Source: an uncultured Candidatus Pelagibacter sp. (GTDB lineage: Bacteria; Pseudomonadota; Alphaproteobacteria; Pelagibacterales; Pelagibacteraceae). From it: a stretch of DNA of 64,000 nucleotides. The notes below the pieces were generated by a model, which was not told the origin of the DNA, ran no database searches, and worked only from the letters and a program-made list of their open reading frames with translations. Where the stretch lies: NCBI GenBank assembly GCA_905616465.1, contig CAJQSX010000002.1, positions 88,955 through 152,954 on the forward strand, written 5' to 3'. Shown here in pieces: positions 62,584 through 64,000 of the stretch. A program made the translations under genes and the position numbers. Position 1 is the first letter of the stretch. Each line of letters opens with the position of its first letter.

Positions 62584-63009
62584 ATGAACCCAGTTTTATT
62601 GTTAATAATATTAATTCCATTTTTAGAGATTTATCTATTTATTAAAATTGGCTCACAAATTGGTGCTTTTAATACCATTTTATTAATATTTATAACTGCA
62701 ATAATTGGTGTCTATTATGCAAAATATGAAGGGCTTAATACGATCAGATCAGGGTTTGTGCAAATAGTAAAAAAGGAAATTCCTGCTTATGAAATAATTT
62801 CGGGTGCTGCAATAGCTTTTGCGGCAATTCTTTTAATAATACCAGGATTTGCAACAGATTTTTTAGGCTTATTACTAATACTTCCAATTACTAGAAAAGT
62901 AATTTTGGGAAATTTATCAAAAAAATTTAAAAGGCATGAAATTAATAAAAAAAAAATTATAGATGGTGAGTTTGAGGATATAGAAGATAACGATGACAGA
63001 AAAATTTAA
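62584..63009 (+). CDS. fxsA: FxsA family membrane protein
   Basis: Small inner-membrane protein of 141 residues with three or four hydrophobic segments. IPFLEIYLFIKIGSQIGAFNTILLI and IPGFATDFLGLLLILP are the FxsA signature. In Escherichia coli FxsA overproduction relieves exclusion of phage T7 by the F plasmid; the natural role is unknown. It overlaps secB by 17 bases. Confidence 0.9.
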   Translation: MNPVLLLIILIPFLEIYLFIKIGSQIGAFNTILLIFITAIIGVYYAKYEGLNTIRSGFVQIVKKEIPAYEIISGAAIAFAAILLIIPGFATDFLGLLLILPITRKVILGNLSKKFKRHEINKKKIIDGEFEDIEDNDDRKI

Positions 63010-63415
63010 AATTTTAGCTAAGTACATAAAAGATATGTCAAGTGAAACTCGGGACATAGAAACTTTTTTGTTTGTTAAAGAAAATATTTCAAAATACCAA
63101 TTAAATATTGATATAACTTCAAAAGCTTTAAAAAATAAACTCATCGAAGTAAGCGCTACTTTAAAGTTTGAAGATAAAGAGCCTAATGAAAAAAAATCTC
63201 ATTATGAAATAGTTTATTCAGCAATAATTAGGGTAGATGATGATGTAAAAGAAAAAAAGGATTTGGAAAGAATTATTCTACGCGATGTTCCAACGAAGAT
63301 ATATCCTGATTTAGAAAAATCTTTCCTAAATTTAATTCATAACTCAGGTCATCCAGATGTTAAATTGGAGAGAGAAATAGATTTTAACAAATTATACGAC
63401 GAAAGATTCAAGTAA
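62993..63415 (+). CDS. secB: Protein-export chaperone SecB
   Basis: Tetrameric cytosolic chaperone that keeps preproteins unfolded for SecA, 140 residues. KILAKYIKDMSSETRD opens the protein, then a short strand-rich body and an acidic-to-basic tail. It is more diverged and more charged than enterobacterial SecB, but the overall pattern and the Tim44/fxsA/secB/dnaQ neighbourhood are standard for alphaproteobacteria. Confidence 0.88.
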   Translation: MTEKFKILAKYIKDMSSETRDIETFLFVKENISKYQLNIDITSKALKNKLIEVSATLKFEDKEPNEKKSHYEIVYSAIIRVDDDVKEKKDLERIILRDVPTKIYPDLEKSFLNLIHNSGHPDVKLEREIDFNKLYDERFK

Positions 63416-64000
63416 AAAAATTTTTTTTTAAATTTGCTTTTAAGAATTGTTTATGTTTTTTTAATTCCTCAACAGAAGGTTTTATTATTTTTTTGAGGTA
63501 TACAACATTTTTACTTTTTAGATCTTTTAATTTGTTGTCATGATTTTGAAAGTCTAAAGTTGGCTCTTTTTGATCAATTAAATTAATATAAACTTTAGCT
63601 AATAGGACACAGTCAATTAGTGCTGTATGTTGAACTCTTTTAGAATTATCAATTCTATATTTTTTACATAAAGCATCTAAACTTACAGAGGACCCAGGAA
63701 ATTTATCTCTAGCTAATATTAAGGTGTCTACAATTTCGTTGTCAATTTTTTTTTTTCCAATTATTTCTAATTCATGATTTAAGTGTGCCACATCAAACTC
63801 AGCGTTATGAATAATTAACCTCTTACCATCAATAAAATTTAAAAATTCATCAACTACCTCTTTGAATTTTTTTTGATTTAACAAAAAGTCATCTGTATAT
63901 CCATGCACTTCTAGTGCTTTTTCTGATACCTTCCTTTCTGGATTTAAATAGCTATGAAATTTCTTTTGAGTTGGAACCAAATTATCTAATTCAATACATC
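63408..64000 (-). CDS. dnaQ: DNA polymerase III epsilon subunit (DnaQ), partial at right edge
   Basis: Proofreading 3'-5' exonuclease. The frame stays open to the window edge (CIELDNLVPTQKKF...), so the first residues with the initial DxE motif lie outside. Visible motifs are HGYTDDFL, HNAEFDVAHL (exonuclease II) and HTALIDC (exonuclease III with the catalytic His and Asp). The tail is Lys-rich. Its end overlaps secB by eight bases on the opposite strand. Confidence 0.9.
   Translation of the reverse strand, partial: CIELDNLVPTQKKFHSYLNPERKVSEKALEVHGYTDDFLLNQKKFKEVVDEFLNFIDGKRLIIHNAEFDVAHLNHELEIIGKKKIDNEIVDTLILARDKFPGSSVSLDALCKKYRIDNSKRVQHTALIDCVLLAKVYINLIDQKEPTLDFQNHDNKLKDLKSKNVVYLKKIIKPSVEELKKHKQFLKANLKKNFFT

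Noticed and set aside
1-64000. Ribosomal RNA genes, transposases, integrons or CRISPR arrays
   Set aside because: None was seen on either strand; tRNA-Gly is the only RNA gene I could support.

Overview
The window is very AT-rich, densely packed alphaproteobacterial DNA. Many neighbouring genes overlap by 1-50 bases, spacers are short, and proteins are rich in Lys, Asn and Ile. Gene content (TRAP transporter, a single long ccm operon, tesA/ybbA/ybbP, DUF2794, IalB, hslVU, a split his operon) fits a streamlined marine alphaproteobacterium of the SAR11/Pelagibacter type. That assignment rests on composition and gene style, not on a marker-gene comparison.

Layout. 1-8.8 kb (minus strand): an amidase fragment with an apparent N-terminal frameshift, a dctPQM TRAP transporter, and a hydroxy-acid set (D-2-hydroxyacid dehydrogenase, GlcD-type FAD dehydrogenase, aminotransferase, LldD-type FMN dehydrogenase), together suggesting uptake and oxidation of lactate-like 2-hydroxy or 2-oxo acids. 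8.8-13.4 kb: a PagL-like outer-membrane protein and the cytochrome c maturation operon ccmCDEFGH. 13.5-33.6 kb: core genes, including hspQ, yciB, a Bax-inhibitor-1 protein, argG, an unusual photolyase-like protein whose FAD domain comes first, a second photolyase-family gene with a 40-residue DUF2256 partner, a tesA/ABC-FtsX divergon, and folD-yggT-mscS-hemD-hemC facing tsaD.

33.6-41.1 kb is an accessory island lying exactly between tsaD and an EVE-domain gene. It holds a putative sugar O-methyltransferase, a chained operon (ribbon-helix-helix-like protein, small proteins, four-cysteine PD-(D/E)XK nuclease), an unrecognised 297-residue protein, a truncated cytosine methyltransferase, and a complete cytosine methyltransferase converging with a probable PD-(D/E)XK restriction enzyme. 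An 18-base core from the 5' end of the EVE gene recurs at island boundaries. A 30-codon relic of a diverged tsaD 3' end, with mostly synonymous changes, sits inside the island. These are marks of repeated site-specific or homologous insertion at one hotspot; no integrase is present.

41.1-64 kb returns to core genes: acs with a Lys-rich N-terminal tail, a DUF4212/SSS symporter pair (probably acetate-type uptake) carrying an EF-hand-like loop, rpe, a heparinase II/III family protein, purH, tRNA-Gly(GCC) abutting phhB, a Lon-substrate-domain protein, a UbiH-like hydroxylase, ftsK, lolA, hisB-hisH-hisA-hisF-hisE with a HIT and a GNAT protein, hslVU, Smr and Tim44-like proteins, fxsA, secB and the end of dnaQ.
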